Shown here piece by piece: positions 24,629-32,738 of a stretch of 64,000 nt of DNA. Numbering within the stretch: position 1 is the stretch's first letter; each line of letters begins with the position of its first letter. Location: NCBI RefSeq assembly GCF_019132845.1, contig NZ_JAHSPR010000005.1, positions 1 through 64,000 of the forward strand, read 5' to 3'. The DNA comes from Advenella alkanexedens (GTDB taxonomy: Bacteria; Pseudomonadota; Gammaproteobacteria; Burkholderiales; Burkholderiaceae_B). Made by a program: the position numbers and the translations under genes. The notes below the pieces were generated by a model that saw only the letters and a list, made by a program, of their open reading frames with translations, ran no database searches and was not told where the DNA came from.

Positions 24629-25359
24629 AACGGACATTGCAAAGTGGTCAGGCCCTGGCCGAAGGTTTGGTGATCATGCTGGTTTTGTTGCTGTTCTTTG
24701 TGGGAATGGGTTGGCTGGGGCGTTTGCTGGATATGGGGTTGCAGGCTTCGCATGCGAGTCATTATGGGGCTTTCCAGCTGAGTCGGGAAATTCCCGATAT
24801 TAACAAAGCTGAACTGGCCTCCCGTTTTTTGCTGGGTCCGGAAAAAAACTGGCGAGACCGCCGAGGAAATTTATTGCTGAGCAATAATGCCATTGCCGTG
24901 ACCGTAGATCATAGCGAAAAACTGAGTGCCTTTATGCAGCCAGGCGCAAATCATGAACAGGCCTCATTGCTGCGTAAAGACTGGGAAATTGAGGATCCGG
25001 GTCTGGCCAGGCTGGCGTTAAGTGTAACACCCATGTTTGCTGCGGCACGCAAACAGCCCGAGGCCAATGCAGTGCTTGGTTTGGGACTTGATTTTTTCGA
25101 TCATTTTTCGCTTTCCATCAAGCGGCATACCAGCATTCTGACAGGTGCCGGGCATGCTGCCAGTGATCAGGCCGCGCATACCCGGTCTTCAGTTAGTCAA
25201 GAAGGTTGGCAAAACGCAGCTGGCCTGTCCTATGCAAGTGGCCGAAAAATTCAATCGTTTGCACAAAGCGTAGATGCTCCCTGGGATCGACCCCAGCCCG
25301 TATTGGACTGGCTGCAACCCTGGCAAGGCATGTTGCCGATCCATCACCTGGAGCAATAA
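24625..25359 (+). CDS. TadE-like pseudopilin
   Basis: The 244-residue protein has a short basic leader and the motif SG-QALAEGLVIMLVLLLFF, in which Glu is at +5 after the Gly. It should therefore be a prepilin-peptidase substrate with one membrane helix. The rest (about 35-244) is periplasmic or external and unlike any domain I know. It overlaps the TadG-like gene by 4 bases and abuts the next gene. Confidence 0.65.
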   Translation: MKRTLQSGQALAEGLVIMLVLLLFFVGMGWLGRLLDMGLQASHASHYGAFQLSREIPDINKAELASRFLLGPEKNWRDRRGNLLLSNNAIAVTVDHSEKLSAFMQPGANHEQASLLRKDWEIEDPGLARLALSVTPMFAAARKQPEANAVLGLGLDFFDHFSLSIKRHTSILTGAGHAASDQAAHTRSSVSQEGWQNAAGLSYASGRKIQSFAQSVDAPWDRPQPVLDWLQPWQGMLPIHHLEQ

Positions 25360-26064
25360 ATGATCAGGCCACTAATACGGATTTTGGTTTTAACGGTTGG
25401 CATGACATTGGCCATGCCGGTTTGGGCAAAAGAAAGTTTGCCACAAATATCCAGTCGTCTGTTGCGTTCATTAAAAATTGAACAGTTTGACCTGGCGCAG
25501 GAAATGAAACTGTTTGGGGAACCGGCCATGACCGTTGTATTTACCCGGGACCAGTCACTGGATAGCTTTATGCGGCAAATTCAGGAAGAGCAGACGGTTT
25601 TCCGTTATGCAGACGTGATCGCTGATCAGGTTTTTTTGCATGCAAGTCTGACACAGGTGCATGTCATGTTGCGTCTGTTTGCCACTGCTGAAAACAGTTT
25701 CAGGGGTGAATTAAGTCTCATTGAAAATCAGTCATCAGCCACTTTAAGCCAGTCATCTTTCAATGAACGGGTGGCGGCCAGGTTTTTACCGTGGATACCG
25801 GCAGGTGCACAATTGTTGATGGATATCGAATTACCCGGCAGGGAAAAAGTGCTGCAACAGCTTTATTGGCTAAACCAAAGTGCCGGACAAACGCGGCATG
25901 AGTTGAAGGCCCGTTTGCTGGCCAGTCAATGGGTGCCAGACAGTGAAGATTTACTGGAGCAGGGTGTTTGGCATAAAGGCAATCAATCACTTTATGTCTT
26001 TGTACATGCAATCAAGGCAGGGACAGGTGTTTATCTGATGAAAAAAAACAAACAGGCGGAGTAA
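25360..26064 (+). CDS. Unrecognised exported protein in Tad locus
   Basis: The 234-residue protein has a clear signal peptide (IRILVLTVGMTLAMPVWA, cleavage near residue 24) and no further membrane helix. I recognise no domain. Its ATG follows the previous stop directly and its stop overlaps the cpaB start, so it belongs to the operon. By position it may be a periplasmic or outer-membrane accessory of the Tad machine (compare TadD or RcpB slots). The sequence lacks a lipobox and obvious TPR repeats. Confidence 0.6.
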   Translation: MIRPLIRILVLTVGMTLAMPVWAKESLPQISSRLLRSLKIEQFDLAQEMKLFGEPAMTVVFTRDQSLDSFMRQIQEEQTVFRYADVIADQVFLHASLTQVHVMLRLFATAENSFRGELSLIENQSSATLSQSSFNERVAARFLPWIPAGAQLLMDIELPGREKVLQQLYWLNQSAGQTRHELKARLLASQWVPDSEDLLEQGVWHKGNQSLYVFVHAIKAGTGVYLMKKNKQAE

Positions 26065-27044
26065 TGAAAAAGCGTAAATGGCTGAATAAAACGACCGTGA
26101 TGGTAGGAGTGGCTGTATTGGCGGGCTTGTTTGCCGCTTGGGCGGCCAGGGAGTACTTGCAGGACAAGATCAGGCAGATCGAACAGGAAGCCCAGGTCAA
26201 AACCATTCAAAGAGTGGTGGCGGCTTATGACTTGCCTGAGGGTACCCGTATAGAAGCGGTACACGTGGCTGTACGTGAAGTCCCGGAGCCATGGGTGGTA
26301 AGCGGGAGCCTTGCACCTGAAGAGTTCATTCAGATAGAGGGACAGCTTATTACCACAGCGTTAAAAGTCGGAGACCCGGTTTTATGGGCCAATGTGGCAA
26401 AGGCTAAAAATGCACCGTTTTCCGCCAAAATCAACCCGGGAAGAAGGGCAGTCACCATGCCGGTGGATGCGATCAATTCTGTATCGGGCATGCTGGTGCC
26501 CGGTGATCTGATCGACCTTTACGTGTCTTTCGAGTATCGCAAGCGGCAAATTACCGCACCATTGCTGCAAGGGGTATTGGTGATGGCAACCGGCCGGCAA
26601 AGCAAAAGCGGGTATGCCGAAGGCCTTGAAGACAGTGGCGCTGACCAGGGTTATTCAACCGTCACGCTGGATACGGCCCCAGAGGAGGCGGCCAAACTGG
26701 TGGCTGCCCGTCAGGCGGGCATGATTACGGCCTTGCTCAGAAATCCGGAAGATAACAAGGCAACCCAAAAAGCGGTGCGGGGAGATCTGGCCAGTATTCT
26801 GGGCATTGCCACGCCACCACCGCCTGTCAGGAAAAAACCGGCCGTTATTTATGGTGATGATGCCTTAAGGAAGTTGCCCGGTCTGGCTCTGCCGCCCAAT
26901 CCTGAAACGGCCGGTAAACGGGATGAGCGTGGCGTATTTGAGTTGCCCGTGCAAGACGATATTGTCAGTGCCTGGATTAATACATTGCCTGATTCAATGC
27001 AGACGGCAAGCGGTGCACAGGCGGATTTTGTAGTTGAGCAGTAA
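26064..27044 (+). CDS. cpaB: Flp pilus assembly protein CpaB/RcpC
   Basis: The 326-residue protein has one N-terminal membrane helix (about 10-29) and then a SAF-type domain (VVAAYDLPEGTRIEAVHVAV, about 50-69). The RcpC/CpaB core follows, with GRRAVTMPVDAINSVSGMLV and PGDLIDLYVSFEY (about 130-165). It is a periplasmic partner of the secretin. It starts within the stop of the preceding gene (TAATG), and the secretin gene follows closely. Confidence 0.85.
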   Translation: MKKRKWLNKTTVMVGVAVLAGLFAAWAAREYLQDKIRQIEQEAQVKTIQRVVAAYDLPEGTRIEAVHVAVREVPEPWVVSGSLAPEEFIQIEGQLITTALKVGDPVLWANVAKAKNAPFSAKINPGRRAVTMPVDAINSVSGMLVPGDLIDLYVSFEYRKRQITAPLLQGVLVMATGRQSKSGYAEGLEDSGADQGYSTVTLDTAPEEAAKLVAARQAGMITALLRNPEDNKATQKAVRGDLASILGIATPPPPVRKKPAVIYGDDALRKLPGLALPPNPETAGKRDERGVFELPVQDDIVSAWINTLPDSMQTASGAQADFVVEQ

Positions 27045-27069
27045 CCAGGATGGATGAGGAGTGAAGTTG

Positions 27070-28530
27070 ATGTTGGCAAGAAAAACAAAAGCGGTCATAT
27101 TGAGAATGATCGTCGGGTGGTTAGTGATCATGCTTGCCGGGCCGGCTTGGTCGGCGGATGACCCGGTTCATTTGCGCTTGAATATTGGTGATATACGGGT
27201 TTTGCCCATACCTGATATTGCCCGTATCGCGGTAGGAGATAGCAAGGTGGTTAATGCGGTCAGCGATGATGACCGCGAAGTGATTGTGTTTGCCAAAGAC
27301 CAGGGGCAAACCACGTTGCAAATCTGGGACGTGCACGGAGAGCGTCAGATTTTTCAGATTGTTGTGCAGGCGGCGGAAGAACAAAAATTGATGCAGGATA
27401 TCCGGCGCATTCTGGTGCGGATTCCCAAAGTACGTGCCAGTATTGTTGGTGACAAAGTGATTGTCGAGGGTGACAGCCTGACTGATGCCGATCGTGAGCG
27501 GGTTGGTATTTTGGCCAAACACTATCCGCAAATCATTGATATGACCAGCCAGGTGGGGTGGGACCAAATGGTGTTGCTGGATGTGCAAATACTGGAGTTG
27601 CCGCGCAATTATCTGCAGGAGCTTGGCGTGCGCTGGAATCCGGCGTCAGCAGGCGGGTTCAATGCAGGCATGACCTGGGATGCCGCTTCTTCAAAATTGT
27701 TTGAACGGGTCGGTGAGCAGGTCATGAATGTATCGTTTCCCATGAATAATCCAGCCGGTTATTTTGGTGTCAGTGCCGTGCTTTCATCCACCATTCAGGC
27801 TATGGCAACCCAGGGTGAGGCAGTGGTTCTGGCGCAACCTCAGCTGATGGCGCGCAGCGGGTCTACCGCAGAGTTCCTGGCGGGTGGCGAGGTACCGTAT
27901 TCAGTGACTGACAATAATGGCAATACCCAGACTATTTTCAAACCCTATGGCGTGAGTCTGTTCATTACACCCCGGATAGAAAAAAACGGTACGGTGCGCT
28001 CAAAAATCAATGTCGAGGTCAGTTCAGTCGATGCCTCGCTGAACCTGGCTGGTGGACCAGCCCTTAAAACCCGCCGTACATCCACCGAATTTAATGTCCA
28101 GTCCGGAGAGACATTGGTGCTGGCCGGGTTCATTTCGCGTGATCAGGTCCAAAACAATGACAAGGTGCCGGGTTTTGGGGATACCCCCATTTTGGGAGCT
28201 TTGTTCAAGTCCCGTAAATTCCAGAACAATGAATCGGAACTGGCGATTTTTGTCCGGCCTGTGGTGGTGTCTGCCGATAACAAGGATTTGCAAAAACGTG
28301 TCAAGCGTTCAAAGCTGATTCTGGATAGTACTTTTGAGGCAGGCCCCGTGCTTAATGTACATGTAAAAAGCGAAGCACAGGAAGATGAAAGTATGGCTCC
28401 CGATACAAAAACAGCGAATGAGAGCAAGCCACGACAGCGTAAATGGCAGGGCAACAAGTTGCAAGGTTCAGTATGGAATCCGGTTCTTGATGCCCCGGTA
28501 ACCGGTATTCGGTTCAGGAAAGCAAGGTAA
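27070..28530 (+). CDS. cpaC: Tad secretin CpaC/RcpA
   Basis: The 486-residue protein has a signal peptide, an N-terminal pilus-assembly domain with LPIPDIARIAVGDSKVVNAV (about 50-69) and a secretin domain (about 240-420) including QPQLMARSGSTAEFLAGGEV and SGETLVLAGFISRDQ. It forms the outer-membrane channel. ATG 27070 is preferred over GTG 27061 because GAGGAG sits at proper distance from the ATG. A basic tail of about 65 residues after the secretin domain is of unknown role. Confidence 0.88.
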   Translation: MLARKTKAVILRMIVGWLVIMLAGPAWSADDPVHLRLNIGDIRVLPIPDIARIAVGDSKVVNAVSDDDREVIVFAKDQGQTTLQIWDVHGERQIFQIVVQAAEEQKLMQDIRRILVRIPKVRASIVGDKVIVEGDSLTDADRERVGILAKHYPQIIDMTSQVGWDQMVLLDVQILELPRNYLQELGVRWNPASAGGFNAGMTWDAASSKLFERVGEQVMNVSFPMNNPAGYFGVSAVLSSTIQAMATQGEAVVLAQPQLMARSGSTAEFLAGGEVPYSVTDNNGNTQTIFKPYGVSLFITPRIEKNGTVRSKINVEVSSVDASLNLAGGPALKTRRTSTEFNVQSGETLVLAGFISRDQVQNNDKVPGFGDTPILGALFKSRKFQNNESELAIFVRPVVVSADNKDLQKRVKRSKLILDSTFEAGPVLNVHVKSEAQEDESMAPDTKTANESKPRQRKWQGNKLQGSVWNPVLDAPVTGIRFRKAR

Positions 28531-28558
28531 TTCATGATGAGTGGAAAAGGAGCGCGCC

Positions 28559-30319
28559 ATGCTGAGAATTGAAATGCAGTTTGAAGATGGTAAAAAGGAA
28601 ATCAGGGAAATACCATTGCCATTTGATATTGGTCGTTTGGCCGGATGTGGGTTGCGATTGCGCAGCTGGCGTGTAGCCAGGAAACATGCCCGGATGGAGG
28701 TCAGGGATGCGGGAGTATTTATTGAAGATCTGGGAGCGATTACCGGTACTGTCTTGAATGGTCAGCGAATAAGCTGTCACGGGCCTTTGCAGGAAGGCGA
28801 TGAGATTATTATTGGCCCTTGCATGATGAAAATAAGGCAAATCAGTCATTTGAGTAATCATCAAGGCTTGCAAGGTGGATCAGAGCGTATCGCCAGTGCA
28901 ATGAAAAGTCAGCTTTCAGATGGGGTCGTCTCAGAGGAAGAATGGGCGGCAAAGTCTCAGGCATTCACGGTACAGAAGATGCCCCAATCATCTGGGTCTG
29001 TCCGGGAAAAACCACGGCAAGATCTGGCACAAGACTTGTATATCCGTCGGCGGCTCCACGGAGCCTTGCTAGAGGCGTTGGATTTGCGTCGCCGGGATGT
29101 TTCCATGATGAGTGACGAGGCGCTCAGGAGCGAAGCGGGGGGATTACTGGACGAAATTATCCGGACCGATGAAGAGATCCCTCCCGACGCAGACAGACAA
29201 CGACTGATGCAGGCGGTGCTCGATGAAGCGGTGGGCCTGGGGCCCCTTGAGCCTTTGCTGCAAGATGCCAATATTACCGAGATTATGGTAAATCGTCATG
29301 ATGAGATTTATGTCGAGGAAAATGGCCGTTTGCAACGGCATCATGCCGCATTCAGTTCGGAGCAGGCGGTAGTGGGCGTTATAGACCGGATTGTGGCGCC
29401 TATTGGCCGGCGTATTGATGAGAGTTCTCCCATGGTGGATGCCCGGTTGGCCGATGGTTCCCGGGTCAATGCGATTATTCCACCGATTGCCCTGAAGGGG
29501 GCAAGCATGACGATCAGGAAGTTTCCCCAGCGCCGTCCCGGCATGCAGGACTTGTTGAAACTGGGTTCACTGGACCCCTGTATGAGTCGTTTTCTGGAAT
29601 TGTGTGTCCGGCAGCGTAAAAACATAATTGTTTCGGGGGGAACCGGTTCTGGCAAAACCACTTTGTTGAATATTTTGTCCAATTGCATTCCGGCAGATGA
29701 AAGGATTGTCACGATTGAAGATGCCGCGGAATTGCGGCTTAATCATGAGCATCTGGTCGCACTGGAGGCGCGTCCAGCCAACCTCGAGGGAAGGGGGCAA
29801 GTCATGATTCGTGATTTGGTGCGCAATGCCCTTCGCATGCGTCCAGACCGGATTGTGGTGGGCGAATGTCGTGGGGCGGAAGCCTTCGATATGCTGTCGG
29901 CCATGAATACCGGGCACGAGGGCTCATTAACCACCTTGCATGCCAATACCCCGCGTGATGCTCTGTCACGGCTTGAGACCATGATTTTAATGGCGGGAAT
30001 GGACTTGCCACTGCTTGCGGTGCGTGAGCATATTGCTGCCAGTATTGAATTCATTATTCAGCAAACCCGCCTGTCCAATGGGCGTCGGGTGGTAACCTCA
30101 ATTGTCGAGGTGGGCGGGTTGGAGAACGGCATTATTAAAACCCAGGAGATATTTTCCTTTGAACGAAAAGGTGGAGGTGTTTTTGTGGGGGCAGGCATTG
30201 TTCCCAATTGCTTTGAACGGATGAGACAGGATGGGCTTGATTTTGACCCGACGCTGTTCAGCCAGCGTCATGAGGGCAGTGCTCATGCGGCCTCATTCAA
30301 CGATATCGTTATGGAATGA
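28559..30319 (+). CDS. tadA: FHA-TadA fusion: Tad secretion ATPase with phosphopeptide-binding domain
   Basis: The 586-residue protein has an N-terminal FHA domain (about 1-92; FDIGRLAGCGLRL, VARKHARMEVR and TGTVLNGQRI give the conserved Gly-Arg, Ser/Arg-x-x-His and Asn-Gly positions). A linker joins it to a CpaF/TadA ATPase with Walker A SGGTGSGKTT near 360, arginines and acidic box around 380-400, and RIVVGECRGAEAFDML near 428. The fusion suggests control by Thr phosphorylation. ATG 28559 is used since AAAAGGAG precedes it. TadZ, which usually recruits TadA, is absent from the locus. Confidence 0.88.
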   Translation: MLRIEMQFEDGKKEIREIPLPFDIGRLAGCGLRLRSWRVARKHARMEVRDAGVFIEDLGAITGTVLNGQRISCHGPLQEGDEIIIGPCMMKIRQISHLSNHQGLQGGSERIASAMKSQLSDGVVSEEEWAAKSQAFTVQKMPQSSGSVREKPRQDLAQDLYIRRRLHGALLEALDLRRRDVSMMSDEALRSEAGGLLDEIIRTDEEIPPDADRQRLMQAVLDEAVGLGPLEPLLQDANITEIMVNRHDEIYVEENGRLQRHHAAFSSEQAVVGVIDRIVAPIGRRIDESSPMVDARLADGSRVNAIIPPIALKGASMTIRKFPQRRPGMQDLLKLGSLDPCMSRFLELCVRQRKNIIVSGGTGSGKTTLLNILSNCIPADERIVTIEDAAELRLNHEHLVALEARPANLEGRGQVMIRDLVRNALRMRPDRIVVGECRGAEAFDMLSAMNTGHEGSLTTLHANTPRDALSRLETMILMAGMDLPLLAVREHIAASIEFIIQQTRLSNGRRVVTSIVEVGGLENGIIKTQEIFSFERKGGGVFVGAGIVPNCFERMRQDGLDFDPTLFSQRHEGSAHAASFNDIVME

Positions 30320-31191
30320 TATGGGCCCCGCGTATGCAAAATAGCATGATCTGGTTTGTATTGGTGTTGTGCAGTGTTGCTGCTGCCATTCTGTTCTGGT
30401 TTGCCTTGAAATGGTTTCTGAGCGCTTTCAGGAAGTATGAACATGATTTCAAGTACCAGACCCAAAAAAGTCTGGGTGATTTTTTCCTGTTTTTTGATCC
30501 GGTGCAGTTGTGGGTATTGGCTGTGCTAATGGGCGCGTTGACCGTTATTCTGGTCTGGTTGCTGTCTAATAGCTTGCCGGTTGCTGTGGTGATGGGGCTG
30601 GTGATGTTGATGGCGCCACGTCATGTGCTGTCTGTGTTAAGAAAACGTCGTCTTGAGCGGTTTGACCGCCAATTGCCGGATATGTTGTTGTCCCTGTCTG
30701 GTGCGCTGCAGGCTGGAACAGGCGTGCAAAATGCCCTGAAGTTGCTGGTCGAGGAAGCACCGTCTCCCTTGGGACAGGAGATTGGTTTGATGCAGCGGGA
30801 GCAGCGTCTGGGGTTGTCATTTGAACAGGCCTTGGACAACCTTGCTCAACGCATGCCTTCGGAAGCAACCGGGTTGGTGGTGTCAGTCCTGAAAATCGCG
30901 ACTCAAAACGGGGGGAATCTGTCCGAAGCATTGGATCGGATCTCTCTGACATTACGTTCACGGATACAGGTTCAGGGACGCATCAAGGCGCTCACTTCTC
31001 AAGGAAAAATGCAGGCCTGGGTTATGTCCAGCCTGCCCGTTGGCCTGATGCTGGTGCTTAACGTGATTGATCCGCAGTCCATGCGGTTTTTATGGGAAAC
31101 ACCTATAGGTTGGGTTGTGCTGGCCGTTATTGTGGTGCTTGAGGTGGCCGGGGCATGGATGATTAGAAAAATCGTGTCCATAGATATTTAG
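30316..31191 (+). CDS. tadB: Tad inner-membrane platform protein TadB
   Basis: The 291-residue protein has N-terminal helices, a T2SSF (GspF-like) cytoplasmic domain (about 120-245; LPDMLLSLSGALQAGTGVQNA) and C-terminal helices. It overlaps tadA by 4 bases. With TadC it forms the inner-membrane platform on which the ATPase acts. Confidence 0.87.
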   Translation: MIWAPRMQNSMIWFVLVLCSVAAAILFWFALKWFLSAFRKYEHDFKYQTQKSLGDFFLFFDPVQLWVLAVLMGALTVILVWLLSNSLPVAVVMGLVMLMAPRHVLSVLRKRRLERFDRQLPDMLLSLSGALQAGTGVQNALKLLVEEAPSPLGQEIGLMQREQRLGLSFEQALDNLAQRMPSEATGLVVSVLKIATQNGGNLSEALDRISLTLRSRIQVQGRIKALTSQGKMQAWVMSSLPVGLMLVLNVIDPQSMRFLWETPIGWVVLAVIVVLEVAGAWMIRKIVSIDI

Positions 31192-31200
31192 GAGCAGAAA

Positions 31201-32079
31201 TTGAAGTTCTGGTTAAGTATAAGTGCTGCGGGGGTTTGCTTATGTTTGTGTGTGCTTCTGTTGCTTCGCCCCGGCATGCAAGGTGCCTCATTGCCCTCGG
31301 GGGATGCACATCCCTGGATGTTGAGGCTGCTTTGGCCATGGATAGATCGTATGGGGCATTTTGTGCAACCATTTTTACCCTGGAAGTACCGGCTTCGGGT
31401 TGACAAAGAGTTGCGTCATGCAGGACTGGAACGCAATCTGACTTGCATGAATATGAGCGCGTTGCAGTTGCTGGCCGGACTGACTGGCACTTTACTGATG
31501 ATGTGGGTGAGTGTTCGTGTTTTATCACGGCCTTTGGGTTTGTCTTTGCTGCTTGCCATAGTGCCAGGCCTGTTTTGTGGCTGGTTACCCCGGCACTGGC
31601 TGCGTTTGCGGGGCAGACAAAGGCAGCGGCAAATATTGAAGGCTTTTCCCTTCATGCTTGATATGACCACTTTGTGCGTGGAGTCCGGGCTGAACCTGCA
31701 GGGGGCACTTATTCAGACAGCCCGACTCAGTCCTGAAGGACCTTTGCGTCAGGCGCTTGGGCATGCGCTTAATGATATGCGTGCAGGCATGCCCCGGCTG
31801 GATGCCTTGCGGGCCATGGCAGACCGTACCGGGGTGCAGGCTTTGCGTCAGTGGGTCACGGCCATGGCGCAGGCCGATGCATTGGGTATGGGGCTGGGGC
31901 CCATTTTGCGGGCGCAATCCGATCAACGACGTTCGGAACGCTTTCTTCGGGCAGAAAAACTGGCCATGGAAGCACCTGTCAAAATGCTGTTGCCTTTGGT
32001 GTTATGTATTTTTCCCTGTACATTTATTGTGATTGCCTTTCCAATCGGCATGAAACTGCTTCATTCAGGCCTGTCTTAA
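31201..32079 (+). CDS. tadC: Tad inner-membrane platform protein TadC
   Basis: The 292-residue TadB paralogue has the T2SSF core FPFMLDMTTLCVESGLNLQG near residue 150 and a C-terminal hydrophobic hairpin (LPLVLCIFPCTFIVIAFPIG). The start is a TTG at 31201 with AGGAG eight bases ahead. The stop overlaps the DUF192 gene by one base. Confidence 0.85.
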   Translation: MKFWLSISAAGVCLCLCVLLLLRPGMQGASLPSGDAHPWMLRLLWPWIDRMGHFVQPFLPWKYRLRVDKELRHAGLERNLTCMNMSALQLLAGLTGTLLMMWVSVRVLSRPLGLSLLLAIVPGLFCGWLPRHWLRLRGRQRQRQILKAFPFMLDMTTLCVESGLNLQGALIQTARLSPEGPLRQALGHALNDMRAGMPRLDALRAMADRTGVQALRQWVTAMAQADALGMGLGPILRAQSDQRRSERFLRAEKLAMEAPVKMLLPLVLCIFPCTFIVIAFPIGMKLLHSGLS

Positions 32080-32423
32080 TGCAACTGTCTCAGGCAAACA
32101 CCTTCTGGCAGCGCTTCAAGGGCCTGCTTGGCAAAAAAAACTGGCCTGCCAACCAGGTATTATTGATTCGGCCCTGCAGCAGCGTACATACCGTGGGCAT
32201 GCGGTTTTCCATCTGCGTGATTTTTCTGGGCCGTGATTATCAGGTGCTTAAAGTGATTTCTTTCCTGAAACCATGGCGGTTTGCCTATTGTCGCAAGGCA
32301 TATTGTGTGCTTGAGCTGGCAACAGGCGTTTTGTCTGATGATGAGGCACTTGCCTGGGAGCAGGCATGTTGTCTGGCTGAAGGTTTTTTTCAGCAGATAT
32401 CTGAAAAGCGGACAGGCAACTGA
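32079..32423 (+). CDS. DUF192-family protein ending the Tad operon
   Basis: The 114-residue protein matches DUF192: FKGLLGKKNWP (about 13-23), LIRPCSSVHTVGMRFSICVI (about 29-48) and a C-terminal LELATGVL. DUF192 proteins usually have a signal peptide; this one does not and would be cytoplasmic. Its ATG overlaps the tadC stop, so it is co-translated with the Tad genes. The role is unknown. Confidence 0.8.
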   Translation: MQLSQANTFWQRFKGLLGKKNWPANQVLLIRPCSSVHTVGMRFSICVIFLGRDYQVLKVISFLKPWRFAYCRKAYCVLELATGVLSDDEALAWEQACCLAEGFFQQISEKRTGN

Positions 32424-32738
32424 TGCAATGGCTGGCGTACACCAGAGCAACACCGCTGAATTGATATCCTCTCCGCCCTAAACGGCGGGGCCTGTCGCGC
32501 ACCGGGTCAATCAGACTCGTTTTAAAAATAAAAACGCCAATATATTGTTTTATATTAAATTTAAAACCCGCGATCGAAACAAATTTTAACAGTTTTATCG
32601 TAGAATAAATCGTTTATATTAACCAGACTTGGGTTTTTTTTCTGGTAGCCAGATGTGGGCCGTTTTATATTGGTTTTTTGGCCATCGAAATTGGTCAGGT
32701 CGTTTTTTTGAATTTATAACTATTGAGCAGGGACAAAA
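32424..32738. other. Gene-free AT-rich gap upstream of acyl-CoA dehydrogenase
   Basis: The gap starts with a GC hairpin (CCGCC 32473-32477 with GGCGG 32484-32488) without a T-run, possibly the end of the Tad transcript. The remainder is AT-rich with long T-runs and an ACCAGA/TCTGGT arm pair near 32625-32647. I see no ORF with a ribosome site. It probably holds the promoter of the next gene. Confidence 0.4.
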
